Positions 39,780-52,687 of a stretch of 64,000 bases of DNA are shown here, one piece after another. A program made the position numbers and the translations under genes. The notes under the pieces were generated by a model. The model searched no databases, was not told the origin of the DNA, and worked only from the letters and a program-made list of their open reading frames with translations. The number at the start of each line of letters is the position of its first letter. Within the stretch, counting starts at the first letter, position 1. Origin of the DNA: Syntrophobacteraceae bacterium (GTDB taxonomy: Bacteria; Desulfobacterota; Syntrophobacteria; Syntrophobacterales; Syntrophobacteraceae); the NCBI GenBank assembly GCA_025453975.1, contig JALOPI010000013.1:1-64000 (forward strand). The letters are read 5' to 3'.

Positions 39780-40289
39780 TTGGAATCGCTGAGGACCATC
39801 GGCATCGATCCCGGCTCGCGAGCCACGGGGTACGGCATCGTGGAAGGGGATGGACGTCGGCTGCGCTACGTCGCGAGCGGAGTCGTTTCGCTTCAGGGAC
39901 AACTGCCGCTCTGGGACCGTCTCGGCATCATTTACACGAGACTGACGGCCATCATCCACGAGTACCAGCCGGGCTGCATGGCCGTCGAGGATGTCTTCCT
40001 GGCCAAGAACGTCAAGAGCGCCCTCAAGCTGGGCCATGCCCGCGGGGCCGCCATCCTGGCCGGGGTCAACGCGGGCCTGGGGATCCACGAATACAGCGCT
40101 CTTCAGATCAAACAGGCCGTGGTGGGCTACGGCAGAGCCGCCAAGGACCAGGTGGAGGACATGGTGCGCTTCTTTTTCGGCCTGAAAGGCCAGCTCAACC
40201 CCAATGCCTCCGACGCCCTGGCCGTGGCCCTCTGCCACCTGAACACCGGGGCGTCCCTTTCGCGCTGGAAGGTTTCGAGCCAGCCATGA
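39780..40289 (+). CDS. ruvC: Holliday junction resolvase RuvC
   Basis: 169 aa. Acidic active site: Asp in TIGIDPGSRATGYG, Glu in CMAVEDVFLAKN, and Asp residues in NASDALAVALCHL. It cuts Holliday junctions together with RuvAB. The start is TTG at 39780, with AAAGGA about 12 bases upstream. It overlaps ruvA by 4 bases. Confidence 0.96.
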   Translation: MESLRTIGIDPGSRATGYGIVEGDGRRLRYVASGVVSLQGQLPLWDRLGIIYTRLTAIIHEYQPGCMAVEDVFLAKNVKSALKLGHARGAAILAGVNAGLGIHEYSALQIKQAVVGYGRAAKDQVEDMVRFFFGLKGQLNPNASDALAVALCHLNTGASLSRWKVSSQP

Positions 40290-40903
40290 TCGGTCATTTG
40301 TGCGGCAAGCTACACCACAAGTCGCCGGAGCAGATCATTCTGGATGTGAATGGTGTCGGGTACTGCGTGCAGGTGCCCCTCAGCACCTTCTACGAGCTCC
40401 CCGGGCCGGGTGGACAGGTCAGCCTGCACATCCACACTCATGTCCGGGAGGACGCGCTCCAGCTGTACGGCTTTCGCACGGCGGACGAGCGGGAGATTTT
40501 CCTGGCCCTGGTCACTGTCAATGGCGTGGGACCCCGGCTGGCCGTCTCCATCCTTTCGGGGATCAGCCCGGATGAGCTGCGAAGGGTCCTCATGAGCCAG
40601 GACCACCGCCGTCTTCAGGCGGTGCCCGGCGTCGGAAGGAAGATCGCCGAGCGCATCGTGCTCGAGCTGCGGGACCGCTGGAAAGAGCGCGGGGACAAGG
40701 CGGAGGAGACGGCTCCCGCCGGACAGGGTGGAGACGCGCATGCCGACGCCCTCTCGGCTCTCATGAATCTGGGATACAGGGCGTCCGAGGCGGGAAAAGC
40801 CCTTGGTGCCGCCCAGAAGCTCCTGGGTGAGGACGCCCCCCTCGAGCGGCTGCTCAAGGAAGCCCTTCGGACCATGGCGGCTTCCAAGGGAGGGCCGGCC
40901 TGA
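40286..40903 (+). CDS. ruvA: Holliday junction branch-migration protein RuvA
   Basis: 205 aa. N-terminal OB-fold (MIGHLCGKL...VGYCVQVPLSTFYELPG), two helix-hairpin-helix motifs (LVTVNGVGPRLAVSILSG and LQAVPGVGRKIAERIVLEL), and the C-terminal RuvB-contact domain (ALSALMNLGYRASEAGKAL). It holds the four-way junction for RuvB. The ATG overlaps the ruvC stop. Confidence 0.97.
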   Translation: MIGHLCGKLHHKSPEQIILDVNGVGYCVQVPLSTFYELPGPGGQVSLHIHTHVREDALQLYGFRTADEREIFLALVTVNGVGPRLAVSILSGISPDELRRVLMSQDHRRLQAVPGVGRKIAERIVLELRDRWKERGDKAEETAPAGQGGDAHADALSALMNLGYRASEAGKALGAAQKLLGEDAPLERLLKEALRTMAASKGGPA

Positions 40904-41009
40904 AGCCACCCAGCCGGGCTATTCCCGGAGTTTCCGAGCATACCCACCCATGGGTACCCGTCTCAAGCCAGAGCTTGAAACCTGAAACCCGCGGACTGAA
41001 ACTGAACCG

Positions 41010-42032
41010 ATGACCGATCGCCTCATCGAGCCTACCCCCCGGGATGAAGATGTCCCCGTCGAGAACAGCCTCCGCCCACGTCGCCTGGACGAGTACATCG
41101 GGCAGAAGCTGGTCAAGGAGAATCTGCGCATTTTCATCGAGGCGGCCCGGCAGCGGTCGGAGCCCCTGGACCATGTGCTGCTCCACGGTCACCCCGGCCT
41201 GGGGAAGACATCCCTGGCCGCCGTCATCGCCAGCGAGCTGGGGGTGCACATGCGGAGCACCTCCGGGCCTGTCATCGAGCGGACGGGGGATCTCGCGGCC
41301 ATACTGACCAATCTCGAGCCGCGCGATGTGCTCTTCATCGACGAGATCCACCGCCTGAACCACGTGGTGGAGGAAATCCTCTACCCGGCCATGGAGGACT
41401 TCCAGCTCGACATCATCATCGGGCAGGGGCCGTCGGCCCGCACCATCAAGCTGGACGTTCCGCCCTTCACCCTGGTCGGGGCGACAACCCGCGCCGGACT
41501 ACTCTCTCCGCCCCTGCGAGACCGCTTTGGCGTGTCGCTACGCCTGGAGTTTTACCAGGTGGACGAGCTCCAGCGGATCATCGACCGTTCGGCCAGGATC
41601 CTCTCCATCCGGGTCCACGAGGACGGGGCTCGGGAGCTGGCCAGGCGGTCGCGGGGCACGCCGCGCATCGCCAATCGGCTCCTTCGCCGGGTGAGGGATT
41701 ACGCCGAGGTCAGGGCCGACGGCGAGATCACCCGGGAGGTGGCCGATCAGGCCCTGAGGATGCTCGATGTGGACGAGCGCGGGTTTGACCGCATGGATCG
41801 CAGGATTCTGAGCACCATCATCGAGAAGTATGACGGCGGCCCCGTGGGCATCGAAACCCTGGCCGCGGCCGTTTCCGAGGAAAAGGACACCCTGGAGGAC
41901 GTCTATGAGCCCTACCTGATCCAGGAGGGGTTCCTCGACAAGACTCCGCGAGGACGGCAGGCCACGCGGCTCGCCTATGAGCACCTGAAGATCCCCTACC
42001 GGCGCGGGCCGCGACAGATGAGAACGGGGTAG
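41010..42032 (+). CDS. ruvB: Holliday junction branch-migration ATPase RuvB
   Basis: 340 aa. Walker [16 protein letters not shown], Walker [12 protein letters not shown], sensor 1 [19 protein letters not shown], and a C-terminal winged helix ([20 protein letters not shown]). Hexameric AAA+ motor that drives branch migration. It follows ruvA by 106 bases containing a CTGAAAC-type repeat. Confidence 0.98.
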   Translation: MTDRLIEPTPRDEDVPVENSLRPRRLDEYIGQKLVKENLRIFIEAARQRSEPLDHVLLHGHPGLGKTSLAAVIASELGVHMRSTSGPVIERTGDLAAILTNLEPRDVLFIDEIHRLNHVVEEILYPAMEDFQLDIIIGQGPSARTIKLDVPPFTLVGATTRAGLLSPPLRDRFGVSLRLEFYQVDELQRIIDRSARILSIRVHEDGARELARRSRGTPRIANRLLRRVRDYAEVRADGEITREVADQALRMLDVDERGFDRMDRRILSTIIEKYDGGPVGIETLAAAVSEEKDTLEDVYEPYLIQEGFLDKTPRGRQATRLAYEHLKIPYRRGPRQMRTG

Positions 42033-42226
42033 AAAGGTCTCCGGCTCCCGGCTTCCGGGCGTGCGTGACCGGGCTCCGGGCTTCCAGGGAGATCCAGTGA
42101 GGGAAAACGGCGGGGAAAAGAGTCCAGAAGCGCCCGTGGACAGCATAACACCCGTGCGGGTCCTCGCCTTGAAACCGTGGCCCTGAAGCTTGAACACTGA
42201 AACTCTTCCGACTCGAGGTGGATGGA

Positions 42227-42757
42227 ATGAAAGACTATCGCCTGGTGGCACGCATATCCGAAGCGGAGATCGCCGAGCAGGTCGACCGCTTGGCCCAGGA
42301 GATCAACCGCGACCACGGCGGGGAGCCGCTGCTCGTCATCGGAATCCTCAAGGGAGCCTGGATGTTCCTCGCCGACCTGACCCGTCGCCTCGCCATGCCC
42401 GTGGAGGTGGATTTCGTCCGTCTGGCGAGCTACGGACTGGGCTCCGAGACCAGCGGCGAGGTCCGGATCACCAAGGATCTGGAGCTGCCCGTGCGGGGCC
42501 GGCACGTGCTGGTGGTGGAGGACATCGTGGACACAGGGCTCACCCTGGAGTGGTACCTTCGTCACCTGAAGCATCTCGACGCCGCATCGGTGAAGCTTTG
42601 CGCCTTCATCGACAAGTATGAGCGCCGGGAAGCGGAGGTGCCACTGGACTATGTCGGCATCAGGGTACCCGAGGGCTTCCTGGTGGGATACGGTCTGGAC
42701 TTTGCCGAAAAGCACAGGAATCTCGGCGCGATATACGAGGTCGAGTTTCTCGGTTAG
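42227..42757 (+). CDS. hpt: Hypoxanthine phosphoribosyltransferase
   Basis: 176 aa. PRPP-binding motif HVLVVEDIVDTGLTL and flexible loop VRLASYGLGSETSGEVRI; C-terminal GFLVGYGLDFAEKHRNLGAI contacts the purine. It salvages hypoxanthine or guanine to nucleotides. ATG 42227 has GAGGTG 6 bases upstream; an in-frame GTG at 42218 is less likely. Confidence 0.95.
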   Translation: MKDYRLVARISEAEIAEQVDRLAQEINRDHGGEPLLVIGILKGAWMFLADLTRRLAMPVEVDFVRLASYGLGSETSGEVRITKDLELPVRGRHVLVVEDIVDTGLTLEWYLRHLKHLDAASVKLCAFIDKYERREAEVPLDYVGIRVPEGFLVGYGLDFAEKHRNLGAIYEVEFLG

Positions 42758-42791
42758 GGGTCTCGGTGCAGTCCCCAAGAGGTGTTTTCCC

Positions 42792-43562
42792 ATGATCATC
42801 GTCTGTGAGTCCTGCAGGACCAAGTTCCGATTGGACCCCGAGCGCCTGAAAGGCGGCGGCCGGGTACGCTGCTCGCGATGCGGCAACGTGTTCAAGGTGG
42901 ACGTTCCCGTCGAGGAAGAGACCATCCGCGTGGAGCTCTCCGATGAGCCGTTCCACGAAGAAGAAGAAAGGCCCACTCCTCCTCCCGTCCAATCCCCGGC
43001 GCCTGCTCCACCCAGGAAAGGACGCGGAATCGGAGAGCTGAAAGGGGCCATTGCCGTTGTGGCCGGTCTGCTCCTCCTCGGTCTCGTCGGCTTCTGGCTC
43101 ACCCGGGGCTGGGTTTTCAAGTCCGACGGCACGGCGGTCCAGCAGAAGGGTCCGTCCACCCAGGAGCAGCAGCCTGTCGTCACCATCCTGGACAGTACTC
43201 ACGCTTATTTCCTGGAAAACACCCAGGCCGGGCAGCTCTTCCTCGTGGAAGGCGAGGTCATCAATGAGTCCGCCCGTCCCGTGAGCTTCGTGCTGCTCGA
43301 GGGCAGGCTTTACTCCAAGGGGAACCAGGTGGCCCAGTCCCAGCGGTGTTATGCGGGGAATCTCATGACACGCGACGAGCTGGCCAAGCTGAGCATGAAC
43401 GACATCCAGAACCGCATGATGAACAGGGAGGGCAAGGAGCTTTCCAACGTCCACATTCCCGTGGGCAAGAAAGTTCCCTTTCTCCTGGTCTTCCACAACC
43501 TGCCGGAGCTCGATGCGCTGAGCGACTACACCGTGGAGATCATCAGCTCCAAGTTTGAATGA
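42792..43562 (+). CDS. Zinc-ribbon membrane protein with DUF3426-like domain
   Basis: 256 aa. The N-terminal zinc ribbon (Cys5, Cys8, Cys27, Cys30; MIIVCESCRTKFRLDPERLK) matches the MJ0042-type finger. It is followed by an acidic/Pro-rich linker, one membrane segment at about 82-104 (AIAVVAGLLLLGLVGFWLTR), and a beta-rich periplasmic domain (FLVEGEVINESARPVSFVLL). This finger-linker-membrane-DUF3426 layout is common in Desulfobacterota; function unknown. It follows hpt by 34 bases. Confidence 0.88.
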   Translation: MIIVCESCRTKFRLDPERLKGGGRVRCSRCGNVFKVDVPVEEETIRVELSDEPFHEEEERPTPPPVQSPAPAPPRKGRGIGELKGAIAVVAGLLLLGLVGFWLTRGWVFKSDGTAVQQKGPSTQEQQPVVTILDSTHAYFLENTQAGQLFLVEGEVINESARPVSFVLLEGRLYSKGNQVAQSQRCYAGNLMTRDELAKLSMNDIQNRMMNREGKELSNVHIPVGKKVPFLLVFHNLPELDALSDYTVEIISSKFE

Positions 43563-45235
<1,673 letters not shown>

Positions 45236-45265
45236 AAGCCAGAGATCTGTTGAGGAGGAGCACCC

Positions 45266-45592
45266 ATGACGAAGAGCCAGCTCATCGAAGCCCTGGCCAA
45301 GGCCGAGGGAATCACCCTGAAGGCGGCGGAAACAGCCGTCAATGTCACCTTCCAGAGCATGGAGCAGGCGCTGATCAAGGCCGATCGTCTGGAGATCCGA
45401 GGGTTCGGCAGCTTCAAGGTGAAGCAGTACGATGGCTACAAGGGCAGGAATCCCAAGACGGGAGAGCTCATCGAGGTGAAGTTCAAGAAGCTTCCGTTCT
45501 TCAAGGTCGGCAAGGAGCTGCGGGAGCGGGTGAACAACACTCCCCCACCGGAGCCCGTGAAAAGCACCCGGAGCCGGAGCCAGGCGAAGTGA
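45266..45592 (+). CDS. HU/IHF-family DNA-binding protein
   Basis: 108 aa. Standard HU fold: MTKSQLIEALAKAEGITLKA helices, LEIRGFGSFKV, and the beta-arm with GRNPKTGELIEV (Pro that intercalates DNA). It is longer than classic HU (about 90 aa) by a C-terminal Pro/Ser/Arg/Lys tail. Bends and compacts DNA. GAGGAGGAGC precedes the ATG. It follows serS by 30 bases. Confidence 0.95.
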   Translation: MTKSQLIEALAKAEGITLKAAETAVNVTFQSMEQALIKADRLEIRGFGSFKVKQYDGYKGRNPKTGELIEVKFKKLPFFKVGKELRERVNNTPPPEPVKSTRSRSQAK

Positions 45593-45672
45593 GGCGGGGG
45601 GATGCCGGCATTCCCTTCCAGTTCAAAGCCGCTCAGCGGCATGGGGGGCCTGAAGCCGTAAGCCGGAATATC

Positions 45673-45696
45673 GAAGCCCCCTGGTGGCGGGGCTTC
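45673..45696 (+). terminator. Possible terminator after the HU gene
   Basis: An 8-bp stem GAAGCCCC / GGGGCTTC with an 8-base loop, followed by ATTTCT on the plus strand. It overlaps the last base pairs of the convergent membrane-protein gene. Confidence 0.5.
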
Positions 45697-46039
45697 ATTT
45701 CTCGCGGATCAGGAGGAAATAGAAATTGATGCCGATGAGGGCCAGGGTTCCTCCCCCGAACTTGACCAGGCCATCCAGGGAGAGGGACTTCCCACCCACC
45801 GGCAGTGTGCTCTGAAGCAGGAAGAAGAAGCCGACCATGGAAATCGCCAGAACCATCAGCTTGATCTGCTTGCGCCAGATGGCCAGCCCGAGGATAACGA
45901 TGCCGATCAGCCAGAAGAGGGGGCTCGAGAGCAGCGCGGCGAAATCGACCTGTCGCATGGACTCCCCGACGGTGGCCGCATCGTTTGTCTTGAGAAAATC
46001 GACGAACGTATCCCAATAACCTTTGAGTGACTCCATCAT
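45695..46039 (-). CDS. Small hypothetical membrane protein
   Basis: 114 aa. A roughly 38-residue N-terminal helix region is followed by three hydrophobic segments (SSPLFWLIGIVILGLAIW, IKLMVLAISMVGFFFLLQ and TLALIGINFYFLLI). No known family recognised. Its ATG overlaps the acylphosphatase stop by 4 bases, so the two are translationally coupled. Confidence 0.75.
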   Translation of the reverse strand: MMESLKGYWDTFVDFLKTNDAATVGESMRQVDFAALLSSPLFWLIGIVILGLAIWRKQIKLMVLAISMVGFFFLLQSTLPVGGKSLSLDGLVKFGGGTLALIGINFYFLLIREK

Positions 46040-46335
46040 CTCTCCTGCCCCGGTCTTCCATAACTGATCTCAAACTGAACGTACTCGCCCGAGTACGGCT
46101 CCTCCCAGGCATCCACACCATCCACGCGGCCCAGAGGGCTCCCCTTGTGGCACCAGGCTACCATCCGATCCACCTTGTCGCGGTCTCCCTCGAAAACGGC
46201 CTCCACCCTCCCGTCGGGGACATTCCGAACCCAGCCGGCAACGCCTTCGCGAATGGCGTTGTCCCGTGTGTAAGCCCTGAAGAATACTCCCTGGACCCGA
46301 CCGCTGATGAGCACATGCATTCGCTTCTTTTCCAT
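46036..46335 (-). CDS. acyP: Acylphosphatase
   Basis: 99 aa from ATG 46335 (GCGAGG 5 bases upstream). Catalytic Arg in SGRVQGVFFRAYTRD and catalytic Asn in GWVRNVPDGRVEAVFEG. Hydrolyses acyl phosphates such as acetyl phosphate or carbamoyl phosphate. Overlaps the downstream membrane protein gene by 4 bases. Confidence 0.95.
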   Translation of the reverse strand: MEKKRMHVLISGRVQGVFFRAYTRDNAIREGVAGWVRNVPDGRVEAVFEGDRDKVDRMVAWCHKGSPLGRVDGVDAWEEPYSGEYVQFEISYGRPGQER

Positions 46336-46398
46336 TCTCACCTCGCTAATTCCCTCGTAGATCGGCCTTTCCGACTTGAGCTAATTCTTCGCCCTCGC

Positions 46399-49225
<2,827 letters not shown>

Positions 49226-49563
49226 CGCATCCAGATTCTAGCGGGCAGCCGGCGCTCACCGCCCGGCCATGACGCCGTCGATTGAAGACTCCATAAGGTT
49301 GAGAGGCCTCATCCTACCGGGCTCTTGCACAATGTCCGCTCCCGCGGCGCCGATTTGCCGGGGCGAAAGGATTTTCGCCCCGACCATTCACGGCAACGAA
49401 GGTTTGCATTCGCAACGAGTATATATGGGCTGAGAAGTCAGGCAAGGCGGAAATGGAGGGAGTGGCTGATCCCCATCAAGGACCGAAATGCCCGGGCACC
49501 AGGAGCCGGCGAGCGCATCAGGACAGAAGTCATGCTTTCCCCGTAGGTTCAATCCAGTGATCG
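49226..49563. other. Intergenic region with perfect hairpin
   Basis: 338 bases between two minus-strand genes. A perfect 9-bp inverted repeat GGGGCGAAA-GGAT-TTTCGCCCC (49360-49381) is present without a T run on either strand. No gene is seen. Confidence 0.5.
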
Positions 49564-50946
49564 TCAGGGTGAACCGCCAGAGGGATTGGAAGATTCCTGA
49601 GAGGCCATCGAATGGTCGGGTGAATCTGTTCGCTCCCGGGCGGGCGTAGGCTCATAGCCTGGCGGGTGTTTGCGCCAGGGCTGTCCGCAGCAGCCCATTT
49701 GGTAACCCTTTTGGAAGAGCTCGTTCATGTAAGCCGTATCGAATGCTGAGGTGGGCCTCTGAGTGAACTCCGGTTGAATGTAGACCAGGTTATAGTCAAA
49801 TTGATCCCGCTGGGCGAAAACATAAAGGCGGAAGAGGTCGCCGACTCCCTGGGATTTAAGAAGGGTATCAATGGTCCGGATAGCGATGTGTTTCAACTGT
49901 GGCTTGACTTCCTGCCATTCCGGGTGGACTTGCTCGTTGCGGATGATGAAGAGCCTGCGGGGACGCTGGGTAGGCACGGCAATATGCCTGATGGAAGACT
50001 CATACAACATCACCTGTACCCGGGTGCCGCCATCCACATGCATCTCTTGGAAATGGTGGCCCGCTGCCTCGACCTCGAAGTGCTGCGGAGGAAACATGGC
50101 TGGAATGGACGCCGATGCCACCATGATTTTGCGGAACAGCTCAAGGGCCTGGGGGTGGCCGCTGGCGGCGATGGCCCCCATGTCCCAGATGACCAGCCGC
50201 TGAGCGTCCAACTGGGTCGTCCCAATGAGCAAACGTCGTCCTCTCAAATGTTCTTGGGCTACTTTCCGCAGCAAATCCGCGTCGACCATCCGAGCGGCCA
50301 GTCGGGTCAGGGGGCGGGTATCCGCCATGGACGGCAAAGCTTTGAGGTTGAGTAGCGAAAGCAAGATCGCCACCGGGTTGTGAGGTTCATAGATGTCCTG
50401 ATTGGAGATGGTCGTGTAGACTTCCTCGAGCGTCTTATCGTAATCCGAACCGAGAAAAGCGAACGGCGCCATCAGTGCCCCGGTACTGATACCGGTCACC
50501 AGCTTGAATTGTGGTCGGGTGCCGGCCTTGGTCCAACCGCACAATATCCCCGCCCCGAAGGCCCCTTCCGCCCCCCCGCCAGACAGTGCGAGCACGTTGA
50601 GCACCGGCTCCAGCTCGCCGTTCTTGGCCGCCTTCTCCTGCTCGATGGATTCCAGTGCACTCTGCTCAAAGCTTTCGTTGTACTGATCTCCCCATGCCCT
50701 CACTCCGGGCATGCCCGGCATCTGCGCACGCTCTTCGAGATCGGCGGGCAACCGATTGTAGGGCATCAACAGGGCGCAGCCGGGCAGGCTCAGCGTTAAG
50801 GTGGCGAGGCACACAATGAATGCCGACCGGATGACAAAGGGCGCTCGACATACCTTGGCGGCTGCCCGTTCACCACTTCTCCGTGAAATTGAACTCTGGC
50901 GGAGTGATAAACGATCCTGATTCAATGGGTGGTCCTCATTTGTCAC
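49564..50946 (-). CDS. Patatin-like phospholipase lipoprotein
   Basis: 460 aa. A signal region with lipobox SLPGC is followed by a patatin domain: oxyanion loop LALSGGGAEGAFGAGILCGW, nucleophile GISTGALMAPFAF (Ser of GxSxG) and the Asp of the dyad in MHVDGGTRVQVML. A lipid-anchored acyl hydrolase in the periplasm or outer membrane. The GTG start at 50946 leaves a 40-residue charged stretch before the signal region, so the true start may be internal. Heads the accessory block. Confidence 0.9.
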   Translation of the reverse strand: MTNEDHPLNQDRLSLRQSSISRRSGERAAAKVCRAPFVIRSAFIVCLATLTLSLPGCALLMPYNRLPADLEERAQMPGMPGVRAWGDQYNESFEQSALESIEQEKAAKNGELEPVLNVLALSGGGAEGAFGAGILCGWTKAGTRPQFKLVTGISTGALMAPFAFLGSDYDKTLEEVYTTISNQDIYEPHNPVAILLSLLNLKALPSMADTRPLTRLAARMVDADLLRKVAQEHLRGRRLLIGTTQLDAQRLVIWDMGAIAASGHPQALELFRKIMVASASIPAMFPPQHFEVEAAGHHFQEMHVDGGTRVQVMLYESSIRHIAVPTQRPRRLFIIRNEQVHPEWQEVKPQLKHIAIRTIDTLLKSQGVGDLFRLYVFAQRDQFDYNLVYIQPEFTQRPTSAFDTAYMNELFQKGYQMGCCGQPWRKHPPGYEPTPARERTDSPDHSMASQESSNPSGGSP

Positions 50947-51087
50947 ATCGACCTCGGATTCTCTTTGCGCTTTTCAAATGGGAATCCACTCAAGAGATCG
51001 AATGGATTCCCGTCAGAAGCGTGACGACATAGAGCTTTTCTTCAGCGGGCACAGGTTGGCGATGCCCCTCGATGAGGGCCAGGCTTT

Positions 51088-51363
51088 CTACTGCCGGCCT
51101 TGTCGTCCCGCCTGGTAGCCTTGCTGGAATGCCCTCTCATTGCTCTCCACATGTCTGCCGTAGAGGAACCCGCCGGTTCCACCTGCCGCACCGCCAATGG
51201 CGGCACCCAAGGCGGCATTGCCGGCCATGGCCCCAATGGCCGCCCCGGCCGCTGCTCCCATGGCGCCTCCCGTGAGCGTGCGCTGCTGGGTGTCCGAAAG
51301 GCCCGCGCAGCCCACCGTGGCCAGAATGATAACCAAAAGTGATACGAATAGGGTCTTCCTCAT
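51088..51363 (-). CDS. Glycine-zipper lipoprotein
   Basis: 91 aa from ATG 51363 (GGAGAGCG upstream). Lipobox ILATVGC, then a repeated GxxxG/GxxxA membrane-like stretch (GGAMGAAAGAAIGAMAG and AALGAAIGGAAGGTGGF) typical of outer-membrane glycine-zipper proteins. Probably an envelope structural or stress lipoprotein. Confidence 0.8.
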   Translation of the reverse strand: MRKTLFVSLLVIILATVGCAGLSDTQQRTLTGGAMGAAAGAAIGAMAGNAALGAAIGGAAGGTGGFLYGRHVESNERAFQQGYQAGRQGRQ

Positions 51364-51390
51364 GTTACGCTCTCCTCTTCTTTCCAATCG

Positions 51391-51774
51391 TTATTTCCCG
51401 CAGGGCCATTTTTCCGTCAGAAACATGAAGAATGTCTCTACTGGAGCTTCATTCATACGTTCCGGATGTGATTTGGCCCATTGCACATACATCTCAATTG
51501 CGCCATTGCGAGAAGGGGGAGGATCAGGAAAACACACCAGGCGGTCTCCCTTCGGTCCGGAGACCAGCGCGGCATGATAGGCATAAGCGCCCACCAAATA
51601 GCCGTGGCAGAAATGAGTGGCCGCGGTATAGAGGGGATCATCCGGGGCGGCGGTGCACAGATCGACCAAATCGCCCGTAGAGGCGACAAGGAAACCTTTC
51701 TGTTGTGCTGCTGGCGACAGTGTGGGAATCAGCAGAGCCATCGCAATCATGACACCAATCAACTTTCGCTTCAT
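51391..51774 (-). CDS. Rap1a/Tai-like secreted protein (possible internal start)
   Basis: 127 aa if translated from ATG 51774, which has a very good AAAGGAG 7 bases upstream. Signal peptide KLIGVMIAMALLIPTLSPAA. The mature part has four Cys (DLCTAAPDD, THFCHGYLVGAY, LVCFPDPP, KWPCGK), like the Rap1a/Tai immunity family. The same frame is continuous with the upstream membrane protein, so this may also be the last domain of a longer fusion. Confidence 0.7.
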   Translation of the reverse strand: MKRKLIGVMIAMALLIPTLSPAAQQKGFLVASTGDLVDLCTAAPDDPLYTAATHFCHGYLVGAYAYHAALVSGPKGDRLVCFPDPPPSRNGAIEMYVQWAKSHPERMNEAPVETFFMFLTEKWPCGK

Positions 51775-52596
51775 AACACTTCTCCTTTCCGGTCCATGTC
51801 TCACCAGCAAGGCGGCCCCATGCCGCCTTCTGACCAGTCCGACGCCAAAAATCAGCACGCCAAGAGCAGCCGCGAGATGCTTGAGGCTATGCCCGCTCAT
51901 GACTTTCAAGATCTGGAAAATAGGCTCATCGAGTGACTCAAAGACCTTGGCCAGCCCGTAACTGCCCAGCAATCCCCACACATAAGAGTTTGGTTCAAGC
52001 GTGGGAGGATAGAGCCAAATGATGATAGGAATTAAAAACATCGGCAAGAACTGAACGAGTATGTAAATACGGAGATCACCGCCGTCATTGTTGTCGGTAA
52101 ATCTCCACCATGCGACGGAAAAGAGCCCTATGAATAAAAGGGGACCAAGAAGCTTTCCGGCAACAGCCTTATTAATATACTCACCGACGATGATGGTTAC
52201 GAAGCTCATGAAAGAAATAGTCATCGCCAACCTGTCCCAAACGAGAGTTGAATGATTTGGGTTGATATGAAAATAACCTGAGCCGGGTGCTACAAGAAAA
52301 GCACCGAGGAAGAATGTGAGATAAGCGTAGCGCAGGGAAGGAAGACTGCCAGAGGGTGTTTTATTTCTGAAGAGAAGCAGACCATAAATGCCAGCAAGCA
52401 GGAAGGGCAAATTGGAGATGACGTTAACAAAATTGGGAATACCGAAAAAAGAACGTTCATCCGCGAATTGATAATAAACGCCAGATTGTGGAATGGGACC
52501 GTACAGAAACAGTCCGAAGGTAAATATCACAGTAATGCACATTAACGCTATGAGTCTCTTGTCTGAAAAAAAATGTCTGCTCTTCACGGCGCCCAT
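51391..52596 (-). CDS. Ceramidase-like membrane protein, fused in frame to the Rap1a/Tai-like domain
   Basis: About 401 aa from ATG 52596 (AAGG upstream). The first roughly 275 residues hold about seven hydrophobic segments and resemble the alkaline ceramidase/PAQR-like family: DERSFFGIPNFVNVISNLPF, SGYFHINPNHSTLVWDRLAM (His/Asp likely bind metal) and GHSLKHLAAALGVLIFGVGL. There is no stop codon before the next gene: the frame runs through its ribosome site and signal peptide. Base composition here is clearly more AT-rich than the flanks. Confidence 0.7.
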   Translation of the reverse strand: MGAVKSRHFFSDKRLIALMCITVIFTFGLFLYGPIPQSGVYYQFADERSFFGIPNFVNVISNLPFLLAGIYGLLLFRNKTPSGSLPSLRYAYLTFFLGAFLVAPGSGYFHINPNHSTLVWDRLAMTISFMSFVTIIVGEYINKAVAGKLLGPLLFIGLFSVAWWRFTDNNDGGDLRIYILVQFLPMFLIPIIIWLYPPTLEPNSYVWGLLGSYGLAKVFESLDEPIFQILKVMSGHSLKHLAAALGVLIFGVGLVRRRHGAALLVRHGPERRSVMKRKLIGVMIAMALLIPTLSPAAQQKGFLVASTGDLVDLCTAAPDDPLYTAATHFCHGYLVGAYAYHAALVSGPKGDRLVCFPDPPPSRNGAIEMYVQWAKSHPERMNEAPVETFFMFLTEKWPCGK

Positions 52597-52636
52597 CGTC
52601 AATGGCCTTCACAAACTCCAAAAGACGTTTATTCAA

Positions 52637-52656
52637 ATTTCAGATCAGCTGAAAAT
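52637..52656 (-). terminator. Possible terminator after the FadL-type gene
   Basis: Inverted repeat ATTTTCAG-CTGAT-CTGAAAT followed on the minus strand by TTTGAAT, about 30 bases past the FadL-type stop. Short stem, weak. Confidence 0.35.
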
Positions 52657-52687
52657 CCAGGAGGCCTATTTGAGTGACAAATCTGCA

